Of a DNA stretch of 64,000 nucleotides, positions 50,314 through 58,792 are shown piece by piece. The stretch covers positions 62,001 to 126,000 of the forward strand of contig NZ_ASJC01000007.1 of the NCBI RefSeq assembly GCF_000691145.1. The letters run 5' to 3'. Each line of letters begins with the position of its first letter. Position 1 is the first letter of the stretch. Origin of the DNA: Bacillus altitudinis 41KF2b (lineage in GTDB: Bacteria; Bacillota; Bacilli; Bacillales; Bacillaceae). Under the pieces are notes generated by a model, which was not told the origin of the DNA, did not search any database, and worked only from the letters and a program-made list of their open reading frames with translations. A program made the translations under genes and the position numbers.

Positions 50314-51282
50314 ATGACCACACATCCGTTTGCTAATATATATGGAGAACACCAAGATATAAAACACGCCATTCATTTGGCAAAACAATTCACGAAAAAC
50401 GATCAGCCTGTGTTGATCACAGGTGAAATTGGAACAGGCAAATCACGCTTTGCAAAAGAAATGGCCCATTCATTTGCTGCGCAGGCTTCGATGAAACATA
50501 TCTACTGCCCCATTGTAGATGAAGCGACTTTGCAGGAAGCATTTACTCATGCGGCAAATCATGTGCTTTATTTAGACGAAGTCAGCGCATTCAGTATTCC
50601 TATGCAGCATCAGGTCATTCGTTTTCTCGAAGATTCTCCTGCAACAAAAATCATTGCTTCTTCGTCTTTATCATTAGAGGCGATGAGCGTTTCATCCAGT
50701 TTTTTACCTGAGCTGTTTTATCGGCTCAATGTGCTTCATATCCCTCTCCCGCCCTTAGAAGATCGAAAAACAGATATTCCTATTTTAACCGCTGCTTTCT
50801 TTCAAGAACTGAACATGACGCCTGACATCGACTCAAGTGTGTGGGAAGTCTTACAGCAATATTCGTTTGAAGGGAATGTCCAGGAGCTCAAAAATATCGT
50901 TCATTATGCAGCAGCGATTCTCGAAGGGCAAACAGTTTTCTTGCATCACTTGCCACCTTTTGTATTATTACCTCAACAAACAGCTGGTAAAGGAAAAAAA
51001 GAAGAACACCAGCTCACGCTTATGGAGAAACAAGAATTTGTTTTCTTACTCGAAGCCATTAAGTCTCTAAATGAAAAAGGAGAAGCAGCCAGCAGACGTA
51101 TCTTGTCTGAGTTAAGCAAACAAGGCGACATCCCGCTGACCCCTCAGCAAGTCAGGAGTCGATTAGATGATCTTGAGAAAAAAGCTTATGTGACGAAAGG
51201 GAAAGGCAGAGCTGGAACGAAGATTACACTTGAAGGTCTCTCATTTCTGAAGTCGCTTGATGGTTATATACCGGTTCAATAA
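50314..51282 (+). CDS. yplP: YplP, EBP-like AAA+ protein without a GAFTGA loop
   Basis: 322 aa. AAA+ core similar to sigma-54 activators: Walker A GEIGTGKS, Walker B HVLYLDE, PELFYRLNVLHIPLPPLEDRKTDI, and FEGNVQELKNIVHYA. However, the segment between the Walker motifs is short and contains no GAFTGA, the loop that contacts sigma-54. The C-terminus looks like a winged helix (LTPQQVRSRLDDLEKKAYVT) rather than a Fis HTH. Matches B. subtilis YplP, reported to affect cold adaptation. AAAGGAA upstream; yplQ follows 13 nt after. Confidence 0.88.
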   Translation: MTTHPFANIYGEHQDIKHAIHLAKQFTKNDQPVLITGEIGTGKSRFAKEMAHSFAAQASMKHIYCPIVDEATLQEAFTHAANHVLYLDEVSAFSIPMQHQVIRFLEDSPATKIIASSSLSLEAMSVSSSFLPELFYRLNVLHIPLPPLEDRKTDIPILTAAFFQELNMTPDIDSSVWEVLQQYSFEGNVQELKNIVHYAAAILEGQTVFLHHLPPFVLLPQQTAGKGKKEEHQLTLMEKQEFVFLLEAIKSLNEKGEAASRRILSELSKQGDIPLTPQQVRSRLDDLEKKAYVTKGKGRAGTKITLEGLSFLKSLDGYIPVQ

Positions 51283-51295
51283 AGGAGGACATCCA

Positions 51296-51931
51296 TTGTT
51301 TACTGTAAAAGAAGAAATTGCCAACGCGATTACACATGGCATTGGCGTCATTTTATCCATTCCCGCCATTGTTTTTCTCGTTTTATTCGCTGTTCAATAC
51401 GGCACTGTCACTGACATTATTAGCTTCTCGATATTTGGCGCGTCGATGCTACTGCTTTATTTAAGCTCTACTTTGCTTCATAGCATTCGGCACAAAAAAA
51501 CAAAAGATGTATTTGAAATCCTTGACCACTCTGCGATTTATGTATTGATTGCTGGTACATATACGCCATTTTTGCTTGGCCCATTAAAAGGCGCACTTGG
51601 CTATACTCTTCTTGCAATCGTATGGGCTCTCGCTGCAGGCGGTATCGTCTTTAAGATCTTTTTCGTCAAACGGTTTATCATTGTATCCACCCTTGTTTAT
51701 TTATTAATGGGCTGGATGATTATCATCGCAATTAAACCTCTGTACATTCAATTAACAGGAGCTGGATTCAGCCTCTTACTATTAGGCGGTATTTTGTATT
51801 CAGTCGGAACGATCTTTTATATTTGGCGGAAAATTCCCTATCATCATGCGATTTGGCACAGCTTTGTTCTCGGTGGAAGTGCATCCATGTTCTTCTGCAT
51901 TCTATTTTATTGCGTCAACATCCCAGCATGA
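51296..51931 (+). CDS. yplQ: Hemolysin III / PAQR-family membrane protein YplQ
   Basis: 211 aa from TTG 51296 (AAAGGAGG 9 nt upstream). Seven membrane spans and the family motifs EEIANAITHGIG, SSTLLHS, DHSAIYVLIAGTYTPF and, near the end, HHAIWHSFVLGG, with the His/Asp residues of a metal-dependent PAQR/YqfA hydrolase site. Role probably in membrane lipid homeostasis. Co-transcribed with yplP. Confidence 0.9.
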   Translation: MFTVKEEIANAITHGIGVILSIPAIVFLVLFAVQYGTVTDIISFSIFGASMLLLYLSSTLLHSIRHKKTKDVFEILDHSAIYVLIAGTYTPFLLGPLKGALGYTLLAIVWALAAGGIVFKIFFVKRFIIVSTLVYLLMGWMIIIAIKPLYIQLTGAGFSLLLLGGILYSVGTIFYIWRKIPYHHAIWHSFVLGGSASMFFCILFYCVNIPA

Positions 51932-51933
51932 TT

Positions 51934-51969
51934 AAAAAACCAGCATCCACATTCGGATGCTGGTTTTTT
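51934..51969. terminator. Bidirectional terminator between yplQ and ypkP
   Basis: Perfect 15-bp stem (51934-51948 with 51955-51969) with a 6-nt loop and T runs on both strands. Confidence 0.92.
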
Positions 51970-52593
51970 CTATGCGCGCTTTTGTGCGTAATCACTCATC
52001 TTGACCGGTGCTTTTATATGGATATCGACATTAACTGGACGAAGTCTTTTGACGATCTTCCCTGTTAAAAGACGGTCTGTGCCGCTTGTTTCAACCGGAA
52101 CAAGTGAGCAGTTACATTCTTCAGCAAGCGTTTCTGCCATGACACGATACTGTTCAGAAAGCAACAGACTCTGGCCAGATAGAACTCTTTCTCTTGCTTC
52201 TTCTAATAACGCCTCATCAGATTGATTCTGCTTGATCACCGCCATCTTCTTCAACCATTGTTTTAAGATGGGATAGCGAAACAGATGCGGTTTTGCCATA
52301 AAAGCAAATGGCTTCTCTAAGTGACCAATCAGCAATGTCGTCGTCACTGGATGATGTGCTTCTGTGACATAAATAACAGGGCCATCTGGCAGCTTTTTTT
52401 GCTGATGAATGGTCATGACCGATCCTGATTGATCAATACACCCTCTGGCAAACCTTTTTGCATGCTCATGGATGAGATGCATTCGTTTCGTATAGGAAAT
52501 GCGTGGATCCGTTAATTCATGATCATACAAATGCCTTATACTTTTAAAAAAGGATACAACAACATAAATCGTTAAAAACCAATAACGAAACAA
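51970..52593 (-). CDS. ypkP: PlsC-like acyltransferase homologue YpkP
   Basis: 207 aa with an N-terminal hydrophobic segment (WFLTIYVVVSFFKS) and a fold like 1-acylglycerol-3-phosphate acyltransferases. Block I, normally NHXXXXD, is AHHPVTTT (His80/His81), so the aspartate is replaced by Thr; block III, normally FPEGTRS, is LLSEQYRV. Either a divergent enzyme or an inactive homologue. It follows dfrA by 19 nt, as ypkP does in B. subtilis. Confidence 0.8.
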   Translation of the reverse strand: MFRYWFLTIYVVVSFFKSIRHLYDHELTDPRISYTKRMHLIHEHAKRFARGCIDQSGSVMTIHQQKKLPDGPVIYVTEAHHPVTTTLLIGHLEKPFAFMAKPHLFRYPILKQWLKKMAVIKQNQSDEALLEEARERVLSGQSLLLSEQYRVMAETLAEECNCSLVPVETSGTDRLLTGKIVKRLRPVNVDIHIKAPVKMSDYAQKRA

Positions 52594-52612
52594 CCGTACT
52601 CCTCCTACTCAC

Positions 52613-53101
52613 TTATCCTTCTTTTCTGTCATAGACGACAAATTCATAATTGTAGGGGTTCTTTTCGTCACGATGGCCTTTTTCACGTGATACAACCGTC
52701 CAATGATCTTCATCGTAATAAGGGAAGAAACGGTCGCCTTCAAATGAATGATGAATGTGCGTGATATATAGACGATCTGCGTATGGCATCATTTCCTCAT
52801 ACAGCTTAGACCCGCCAATGATCAATAATTCTTCCTCGGTCTTCGCAATGGTTAAAATATCATCGATTGAATGAACTACCTCGCATCCTTCAGCTTGAAA
52901 AGAAGAACTTGTGGTCAACACGATATTCCGGCGGTTAGGCAGTGCTCGTCCAATTGATTCAAACGTTTTTCTGCCCATGACAATGGTATGGCCACTTGTG
53001 ACTTTTTTAAAATACGCTAAATCAGCGGGTAAATGCCAAGGCATTTGATTATCTTTGCCAATGACTCTGTCTTTTCCTGTCGCCACTATCATGGAAATCA
53101 T
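52613..53101 (-). CDS. dfrA: Dihydrofolate reductase DfrA
   Basis: 162 aa. Motifs: [25 protein letters not shown] (active site Asp27 equivalent), GRKTFESIG, and IIGGSKLY. Regenerates tetrahydrofolate, using the dihydrofolate produced by the adjacent thymidylate synthase. Its ATG overlaps the thyB stop by 4 nt (ATGA), so the genes are translationally coupled. Confidence 0.96.
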   Translation of the reverse strand: MISMIVATGKDRVIGKDNQMPWHLPADLAYFKKVTSGHTIVMGRKTFESIGRALPNRRNIVLTTSSSFQAEGCEVVHSIDDILTIAKTEEELLIIGGSKLYEEMMPYADRLYITHIHHSFEGDRFFPYYDEDHWTVVSREKGHRDEKNPYNYEFVVYDRKEG

Positions 53102-53892
53102 ACACTGACTTCTCCTTTAATATGCGGATGTGGATCATAGTTCTCAAGCACAAAATCATCAAACGTAAAATCAAAAATACTTTTGACATCTCTAGTGATG
53201 CGAAGCTGCGGAAGTGTGCGCTCCTCACGCTCTAACTGCATTTTGACCTGCGGAAGATGATTTTGATAAATATGAGCATCTCCTAGCGTATGAATAAACT
53301 CTCCTGGCTCAAGGTATGTCACTTTGGCAATCATCATCGTTAGTAGTGCATACGAAGCAATATTAAAAGGCACACCTAAAAAGATATCTGCCGAACGTTG
53401 ATAGAGCTGGCACGATAATTTACCGTTTGATACGTAAAATTGAAACAAGCAATGACAAGGAGGCAGCGCCATCTGATCAATCTCTCCTGGATTCCACGCA
53501 CTGACAATCAATCTTCTCGAATTAGGATGATTCTCAATATCATGGATCAGTCTGCTGATCTGATCTACTGTCTCTCCGTCTCCGCTCGCCCATGATCTCC
53601 ACTGCGCACCATACACACGCCCTAGCTCTCCATTTTCATCTGCCCATTCATTCCAAATACGGACACCATTTTCTTGAAGATATTTGACATTTGTATCACC
53701 TTTTAAAAACCACAGTAACTCATGAATGATTGATTTCAGGTGTAATTTCTTTGTTGTTAATAAAGGAAACCCTTCCTGTAAATCAAATCTCATTTGGTAA
53801 CCGAACGTGCTGATAGTGCCTGTTCCTGTTCTGTCACCTTTTTCATCCCCGTGCTGTAATACATGACGGCATAACTCTTTGTATTGTTTCAT
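53098..53892 (-). CDS. thyB: Thymidylate synthase ThyB
   Basis: 264 aa from ATG 53892, exactly the B. subtilis ThyB length. Motifs: [18 protein letters not shown], the catalytic Cys in [23 protein letters not shown]. Methylates dUMP to dTMP with methylene-THF. AAAGG 9 nt upstream supports this start over 53901. First gene of thyB-dfrA(-ypkP). Confidence 0.96.
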   Translation of the reverse strand: MKQYKELCRHVLQHGDEKGDRTGTGTISTFGYQMRFDLQEGFPLLTTKKLHLKSIIHELLWFLKGDTNVKYLQENGVRIWNEWADENGELGRVYGAQWRSWASGDGETVDQISRLIHDIENHPNSRRLIVSAWNPGEIDQMALPPCHCLFQFYVSNGKLSCQLYQRSADIFLGVPFNIASYALLTMMIAKVTYLEPGEFIHTLGDAHIYQNHLPQVKMQLEREERTLPQLRITRDVKSIFDFTFDDFVLENYDPHPHIKGEVSV

Positions 53893-53956
53893 TTTTTTCA
53901 TCCTTTATTTATGTTCTTGTTGTAGTTTACCTTATTTCTGCTTTTGTTGAAACCAA

Positions 53957-53991
53957 AAAAACATGTCTGCAAGATGAGCAGACATGTTTTT
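53957..53991 (-). terminator. Terminator after ypjQ
   Basis: AAAAACATGTCTGC / GCAGACATGTTTTT perfect 14-bp stem; T run on the minus strand. Confidence 0.9.
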
Positions 53992-53995
53992 CTTT

Positions 53996-54523
53996 TTATG
54001 CTTGATTCACTCGATCCTGCTCTTCGTCCTTAATATCTTGGTGAGAGTGAGCTATGCGACTTGCTGCTGCGGCGGCAAGCGCAGCGACAAGGTCATCAAG
54101 GAAGGTGTGTACTTCACCAGGACGACCTTCATCTAATTCTCTAATAATACCAAATTTCTCTTTGTCTAGGTAACCGAAGTTGGTCAAACCGATTGATCCA
54201 TATACATTGACAATGGAAAGCGGAATAATCTCATCAATTCCATATAGCGGTTCATCTGTTTCAACTAAATGCTGCAAAGGTTCTGGCAAAAGCTTTTTTT
54301 CTGCCAGCTGATCAAGCGCAAGTCCTGTCAAAACTGCGTGGACAATTTCCCTTTTATTCAGCACTTTTTCAACATTTTCAATGCAGACACTAAGTGGAAG
54401 ATTTGGGTTGTATTTCTCTTGGAGTTTCAGCACAATGTGTGCAATATCTTCTATTTTCACTCCACGCTCGTTTAACATCTGTTTTGTAATGCGAACCATT
54501 TCGTTCATTGTATACTTTTTCAA
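53996..54523 (-). CDS. ypjQ: Phosphatidylglycerophosphatase A-like protein YpjQ
   Basis: About 175 aa, PgpA-like family (YutG/YpjQ): IVHAVLTGLALDQLAEK, YGIDEIIPLSIVNVYGSIGLTNFGYLD, and GEVHTFLDDLVAALAAAAASRIAH. The start is uncertain. TTG 54523 lies 12 nt after AAGGAG; the ATG at 54535 touches the SD directly. Family members dephosphorylate phosphatidylglycerophosphate, but no membrane span is clear here, so the role is unsure. Confidence 0.82.
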   Translation of the reverse strand: MKKYTMNEMVRITKQMLNERGVKIEDIAHIVLKLQEKYNPNLPLSVCIENVEKVLNKREIVHAVLTGLALDQLAEKKLLPEPLQHLVETDEPLYGIDEIIPLSIVNVYGSIGLTNFGYLDKEKFGIIRELDEGRPGEVHTFLDDLVAALAAAAASRIAHSHQDIKDEEQDRVNQA

Positions 54524-54541
54524 TTGGCATGACATCTCCTT

Positions 54542-55159
54542 CTAGTGGCTCATCCAGCTCGGCGGGGTGTTTTTATCCCAGTAAATATTACCGAGTTCAT
54601 GATGCGTCTGGAATCCATCTTCTGCTGTATGGTAGTGAAAATTAAACCAATATCCGCTGTGAGGCGGCTGATCTCTCCTGACATGAAAACGAAGCAAATC
54701 TTCTCCAGTCTTTCTATTATAAATGTGGAAGATTTTTTCCCCATTTCCGCTTGAAGGTTGATCAGTTAAAACAACATCTTGAAATTTTTCGTCATCTTTG
54801 AAATTTGTTAAAAAGTCGGTTAACACTTGTTCAATTTTTGGTTGAATCTCTTCTCTATACTCGTCCTCAATGACAGGTGTGATTTTACGACCAAATTTGA
54901 GAAAGGATTGGTTTTCTGCACTTGATAGAACCTCTTGCTTATATTGCTCAAAGGGGTCTACCCGCTCTTTGTTGTCTTCTTGCGATAATTCCCAGCTGCG
55001 CGTATCATCTGATGTATCATAAACTGCTGTATAAGGTGCTTTATCAGATGAAGAAAGTTCAGATGGCTTGTCTGTCATCAAAGCCGATGGAGGAGAGATT
55101 AAACCAAAAGTCGCAATCGTAAAGAGTGCAACAAGCGTTTTTCTCATCCACATTTTCAT
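54542..55159 (-). CDS. ypjP: YpjP, exported protein of unknown function
   Basis: 205 aa with an N-terminal export signal (MWMRKTLVALFTIATFGLIS) and an acidic extracytoplasmic domain containing FLKFGRKITPVIEDEY and RRDQPPHSGYWFNFHYH. Matches B. subtilis YpjP (203 aa). GGAAGG about 10 nt before ATG 55159. Confidence 0.85.
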   Translation of the reverse strand: MKMWMRKTLVALFTIATFGLISPPSALMTDKPSELSSSDKAPYTAVYDTSDDTRSWELSQEDNKERVDPFEQYKQEVLSSAENQSFLKFGRKITPVIEDEYREEIQPKIEQVLTDFLTNFKDDEKFQDVVLTDQPSSGNGEKIFHIYNRKTGEDLLRFHVRRDQPPHSGYWFNFHYHTAEDGFQTHHELGNIYWDKNTPPSWMSH

Positions 55160-55312
55160 GATATCTAATTCCTTCCATAAGTTATCATACTGCTATTCTA
55201 GCATATAATGAATTTTCAGTCATTCAATTTGGTCATTGAGTTGAGACTTTCTTTTTCATGATAAAACGTTTACAATGACAGTAACGACGACTAAAATTTG
55301 GGAGGAATGGAT

Positions 55313-55387
55313 ATGCTTGAAGGGTTTTTCATCACAGCTTCCTTGCTGACGTTATTTTATTTTGTCTATATGGAGATCACCGATTAA
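55313..55387 (+). CDS. 24-aa single-span membrane microprotein
   Basis: MLEGFFITASLLTLFYFVYM plus EITD, one hydrophobic helix and almost nothing else. A strong SD (GGGAGGAA, about 8 nt upstream), TACAAT 40 nt upstream, and a terminator directly after the stop make a complete small transcription unit in the gap between divergent ypjP and convergent ypiP. Size and layout resemble small subunits or regulators of membrane complexes; the partner is unknown. Confidence 0.6.
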   Translation: MLEGFFITASLLTLFYFVYMEITD

Positions 55388-55410
55388 AAGCCCTGAAATA
55401 GGGCTTTTTT
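55386..55410 (+). terminator. Terminator after the 24-aa ORF
   Basis: AAAGCCCT / AGGGCTTT stem with a GAAAT loop, T run TTTTTT. Confidence 0.85.
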
Positions 55411-55425
55411 AATTGTTAAGAGTGA

Positions 55426-56223
55426 TTAAAGTTTTGTTGATTTGTCTTCTTCTATTGAGATATATCCGTAATGGAATTGGGCGGTTTTACGTTTCATCAC
55501 CTGAAATTGATAGGAATCAGTGGTAAATCGTGTGCTTTTCCAATGATCTTTTAAAACCACTCTTTTTCTAGCCACTCTCATTGCTTCTTTCACAGCGGTT
55601 TCATGGTCAAAATGATGCTCAGCTGCATGACGAAGCGGCATCATACTAGCAGACTCTTGTATGGTTTCTTCAAACATTGGGTCGAAATAGACGATATCAT
55701 AGGATCGATCAGGGAGCTTCTTTAACTGCTCAATACTATCCCCGCTGATGACAGATATCCGTTTCATCGCTTCGTCTGCCTCTCTCACACCTGTTTCCCA
55801 TGTGCTGAGTCCTTCTCGAACAAGCAATGCCGTCATTGGATTTTTTTCAATACCGGACACTTTTCCATTGGCTCCTGTAGCGCAGCTTGCGGTAATCGCA
55901 TCAGATCCTAAGCCAAGCGTACAATCTAAAAAGGAATCGCCCGACTTTAATTGTGCTGCTTCTATTAATGGATCTTTTTCACCACGAAGGACCCGCTTCA
56001 CCCTAAACATCGCTGAGCTTGGATGGAAAAAGAACTTTTCACCATTTGGCTGATACCATTCAAATCGTTCTTTCCCAACAACGAGTACATCCCCCCGCTT
56101 GATCGCAAGCTGTTTGACAGATTGTTTACGCCGCTCGATATACTCACCATGTAAGTCCTTTGCGAGGGCCTTTGCCGTTTCAATTGTTTGTTCATTTGCT
56201 CTAAAGCTTGTTGTAATGAGCAT
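55426..56223 (-). CDS. ypiP: Class I methyltransferase YpiP (RsmJ-like)
   Basis: 265 aa. SAM-binding motif FLDCTLGLGSDAI, acidic residue in GIEKNP, and motif IV YFDPMFEE, the DPPY-type motif of RsmJ/DUF548 rRNA methyltransferases. It probably methylates a nucleic-acid base. The N-terminal part (GDVLVVGKERFEWYQPNG) is specific to this family. Position between ypjP and brxA matches B. subtilis. Confidence 0.85.
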   Translation of the reverse strand: MLITTSFRANEQTIETAKALAKDLHGEYIERRKQSVKQLAIKRGDVLVVGKERFEWYQPNGEKFFFHPSSAMFRVKRVLRGEKDPLIEAAQLKSGDSFLDCTLGLGSDAITASCATGANGKVSGIEKNPMTALLVREGLSTWETGVREADEAMKRISVISGDSIEQLKKLPDRSYDIVYFDPMFEETIQESASMMPLRHAAEHHFDHETAVKEAMRVARKRVVLKDHWKSTRFTTDSYQFQVMKRKTAQFHYGYISIEEDKSTKL

Positions 56224-56247
56224 GTCGTTCCTCCATCATAATCAAGA

Positions 56248-56278
56248 AAAAATGCCCTGATTGGATCACAGGACATTT
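56248..56278 (-). terminator. Terminator after brxA
   Basis: AATGTCCTG / CAGGGCATT stem on the minus strand followed by TTTTTC. Confidence 0.8.
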
Positions 56279-56289
56279 CAATATTTGTA

Positions 56290-56724
56290 TTAGCAATGTT
56301 TTTCAAATGCAGATAAGACGTTCTTCATAATATCTTCCATTTCATGACCTTCAATTTCGTCACGCGGAATAAAATGAACGAGTTCATTTCCTTTTAAAAG
56401 TGCCATAGATGGAGAAGATGGCTCCTCACCTGTGAAGTATTCTCTCATTTTAGCCGTTGCTTCCCGGTCCTGACCAGCAAAGACCGTCACCATTCGATCT
56501 GGTGCTTTTTCTGCTTTCATGACAGCTTGAGTAGCAGCAGGGCGTGCTAAACCGGCAGCACATCCGCATACGGAATTGACGACAACAAATGTTGTTCCTT
56601 CTGCTTCCTGCATCGTTTTTTCTACTTCTTCTTCAGTCGTCAATTCTTGAAACCCTGCACTTGTCAGTTCTTGGCGCATTGGTACGACGAGCTGACGCAT
56701 ATATTCTTCATATGCCATTGACAT
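56290..56724 (-). CDS. brxA: Bacilliredoxin BrxA (YphP)
   Basis: 144 aa from ATG 56724 (MSMAYEEYMRQ), the B. subtilis length. Thioredoxin-like fold with the CGC motif (Cys53-Gly-Cys55) that removes bacillithiol from S-bacillithiolated proteins, plus a C-terminal Cys. It fits with bshB2 elsewhere in the window. Its ATG follows a hairpin whose 3' arm contains the SD (AGAGGGGG) and a T run. Confidence 0.93.
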   Translation of the reverse strand: MSMAYEEYMRQLVVPMRQELTSAGFQELTTEEEVEKTMQEAEGTTFVVVNSVCGCAAGLARPAATQAVMKAEKAPDRMVTVFAGQDREATAKMREYFTGEEPSSPSMALLKGNELVHFIPRDEIEGHEMEDIMKNVLSAFEKHC

Positions 56725-56782
56725 AAAAAAGCCCCCTCTATAATCCTTATGTTGTGAATAAAGGATACTATAGAGAGAGCCA
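56725..56782 (-). terminator. ilvD terminator overlapping the brxA ribosome binding site
   Basis: On the minus strand, GGCTCTCTCTATA and TATCCTT pair with AAGGAT and TATAGAGGGGGC, followed by TTTTTT and then directly the brxA ATG. The SD GAGGGGG is in the 3' arm. The hairpin can therefore terminate ilvD transcription and also hide the brxA start in read-through RNA. Confidence 0.7.
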
Positions 56783-56805
56783 ATTTTCAAATGATCAATT
56801 TCACA

Positions 56806-58482
56806 TTAAATTTTCATGATTCCGCCTGTATTGGCTGATGTCACAAGTTTTGAGTATCTGGCAAGGTAACCTGTTTTTACTTTTGGCTCAAAGCCTTTCC
56901 AGTTTGCTTTTCTTTTTTCCCATTCTTCTTCCGGGACATCTACGCTTAAAATGCGTTTTTCGATATCAACAACGACATGATCACCATTTTCAACAAAGGC
57001 AAGCGGGCCGCCTTCTGCTGCCTCTGGAGAAACGTGTCCAATAGACAATCCGCGAGAAGCACCGGAGAATCGTCCGTCTGTAATTAAAGCAACCTTTGGA
57101 CCAAGTCCCATTCCAACAATTTGTGAAGTTGGTGCAAGCATTTCAGGCATACCTGGACCGCCTTTAGGTCCTTCATAACGAATAATGACAACATGTCCTG
57201 CTTCTACTTTTCGATTAATGATTCCTTCAAGTGCTTCTTCTTGGGATTCAAATACGATCGCAGGTCCTTCATGACGTGTGATGCCGTCTTGTACACCGCC
57301 TGTTTTAATGATTGCTCCATCTGGCGCAAGGTTTCCAAATAAAACGGCTAAGCCGCCCTTTTCAGTAAATGGCTTGTCAATTGGATAAATGACGTTATAA
57401 TCTTTTACCTCATGACCTGCAATGTTCTCGCCTAACGTTTTCGCTGTGACGGTCATGGTATCTAAATGAAGAGCCCCCTCTTTTTTGGACAATTCATTTA
57501 GTGCAGCAGTCACTCCGCCAGCTTCATGTAAATCTTCAATATATACATCTGAAGCTGGAGCAAGTTTCGATAAATGCGGCACTCGTTCTGCGACTTCATT
57601 GATACGCTCAAGTGAGTATTCAACGCCTGCTTCATTTGCAATCGCCAATGTATGAAGAACTGTATTGGTTGAACCACCAAGTGCCATATCTAAAGCAAAT
57701 GCGTTATCAATCGCTTTTTCCGTGACAATATCACGTGGTTTAATGTCTTTTTTGATTAGCTCCATCAATTGTTTTGCTGACTTCTTCGCAAATTCTCTTC
57801 GTTCTGGTGAAGTCGCCAGAATGGTTCCATTTCCAGGAAGAGCAATCCCAAGCGCCTCTGCTAGACAGTTCATTGAGTTGGCTGTAAACATACCAGAGCA
57901 AGATCCGCATGTTGGACAGCCAAATTGCTCTAATTCATTTAATTCCTCTTCATTAATTTTCCCTGATTGGTATGCGCCTACGCCTTCAAAGACAGAAGAA
58001 AGAGAAATTTTTCTGCCATCACTTGTTCTCCCAGCTTCCATCGGTCCACCACTGACAAATACAGTTGGGATATTCACACGCATGGCAGCCATCATCATAC
58101 CTGGCGTGATTTTATCACAGTTAGGAATACAAACCATGCCATCAAACCAGTGTGCAGACACCACGGTCTCTACTGAATCAGCAATGATTTCACGGCTTGG
58201 CAATGAATATCTCATCCCAATATGCCCCATCGCAATACCATCATCTACCCCGATTGTATTGAATTCAAATGGAACACCGCCAGCTTCACGAATGGCTTCT
58301 TTCACAATTTTTCCGAATTCCTGAAGATGGACATGCCCTGGGACAATATCAATATAGGAATTACATACGGCAATAAACGGCTTGCCAAAATCCTCATCTT
58401 TTACCCCAGCTGCTCTTAGTAAGCTTCGGTGAGGTGCTCTGTCAATTCCTTGTTTAATCATATTACTGCGAAGTTCTGCCAT
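56806..58482 (-). CDS. ilvD: Dihydroxy-acid dehydratase IlvD
   Basis: 558 aa Fe-S dehydratase of branched-chain amino-acid synthesis. Cluster cysteines in PNCDKITPG and [17 protein letters not shown], and the carbamylated/metal-binding region GIAMGHIGM. Complete and of usual length. SD TAGGAGG about 13 nt upstream. It is preceded by a promoter with CodY-like boxes and a 19-codon leader ORF. Confidence 0.96.
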   Translation of the reverse strand: MAELRSNMIKQGIDRAPHRSLLRAAGVKDEDFGKPFIAVCNSYIDIVPGHVHLQEFGKIVKEAIREAGGVPFEFNTIGVDDGIAMGHIGMRYSLPSREIIADSVETVVSAHWFDGMVCIPNCDKITPGMMMAAMRVNIPTVFVSGGPMEAGRTSDGRKISLSSVFEGVGAYQSGKINEEELNELEQFGCPTCGSCSGMFTANSMNCLAEALGIALPGNGTILATSPERREFAKKSAKQLMELIKKDIKPRDIVTEKAIDNAFALDMALGGSTNTVLHTLAIANEAGVEYSLERINEVAERVPHLSKLAPASDVYIEDLHEAGGVTAALNELSKKEGALHLDTMTVTAKTLGENIAGHEVKDYNVIYPIDKPFTEKGGLAVLFGNLAPDGAIIKTGGVQDGITRHEGPAIVFESQEEALEGIINRKVEAGHVVIIRYEGPKGGPGMPEMLAPTSQIVGMGLGPKVALITDGRFSGASRGLSIGHVSPEAAEGGPLAFVENGDHVVVDIEKRILSVDVPEEEWEKRKANWKGFEPKVKTGYLARYSKLVTSANTGGIMKI

Positions 58483-58572
58483 CTGTTTAAAAAGCCTCCT
58501 ATACTACTAGTCTTGTTGACTGTATGATTTTGAGTTCATTTTATTTTACAAATTTTCTGTTTATTTAGCCAC

Positions 58573-58632
58573 CTATAATAGATAGTGACTGATTTCTCTG
58601 CTGAAGCAAGTGCTCAGCAAGGATTGTGTCAT
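58573..58632 (-). CDS. Putative 19-aa leader peptide upstream of ilvD
   Basis: MTQSLLSTCFSREISHYLL, encoded about 20-35 nt after the promoter and 90 nt before ilvD. GGAGGT (58646-58641) is 8 nt before the ATG, an ideal spacing. Four Leu codons (including rare CTA and TTA at the end) and one Ile of 19. A TGCTGA / TCAGCA hairpin lies within the ORF. It could couple ilvD expression to leucine supply by ribosome position, but no anti-terminator/terminator pair is visible, so the mechanism is open. Confidence 0.45.
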   Translation of the reverse strand: MTQSLLSTCFSREISHYLL

Positions 58633-58665
58633 AAAATCTGACCTCCAATATTCTATATTGGTACT

Positions 58666-58723
58666 ACTATATAGAGTTTTTTCTCATATTTCAACAATAT
58701 TCAAAATAATTTTTCTAAAAAAA
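58666..58723 (-). promoter_or_regulatory. ilvD promoter with CodY-like boxes
   Basis: On the minus strand TTGAAA (58694-58689), 17 bp, TATAGT (58671-58666). Just upstream, 58696-58710 (AATATTCAAAATAAT) and 58709-58723 (ATTTTTCTAAAAAAA) each match the CodY consensus at 11 of 15 positions. The rest of the 310-bp gap between ypgR and ilvD holds the leader ORF and the ypgR terminator (GCTGCC / GGCAGC, 58761-58779). Confidence 0.55.
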
Positions 58724-58792
58724 TTTTTCTGCCAATAAAAAAGCCATTTTCAGAAAACAAGCTGCCTTTTATTGGCAGCCTGCTCGTCTTTC

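Noticed and set aside
57665..58324. 219-codon open frame antisense to ilvD
   Set aside because: A shadow of the highly conserved ilvD reading frame; no SD and atypical composition. The same holds for the long frames antisense to ctpA, odhA and sqhC.
58483..58792. T-box riboswitch upstream of ilvD
   Set aside because: No AGGGTGGNACCGCG-like T-box core and no terminator/antiterminator pair before ilvD; the GGTGG at about 58570 is isolated.
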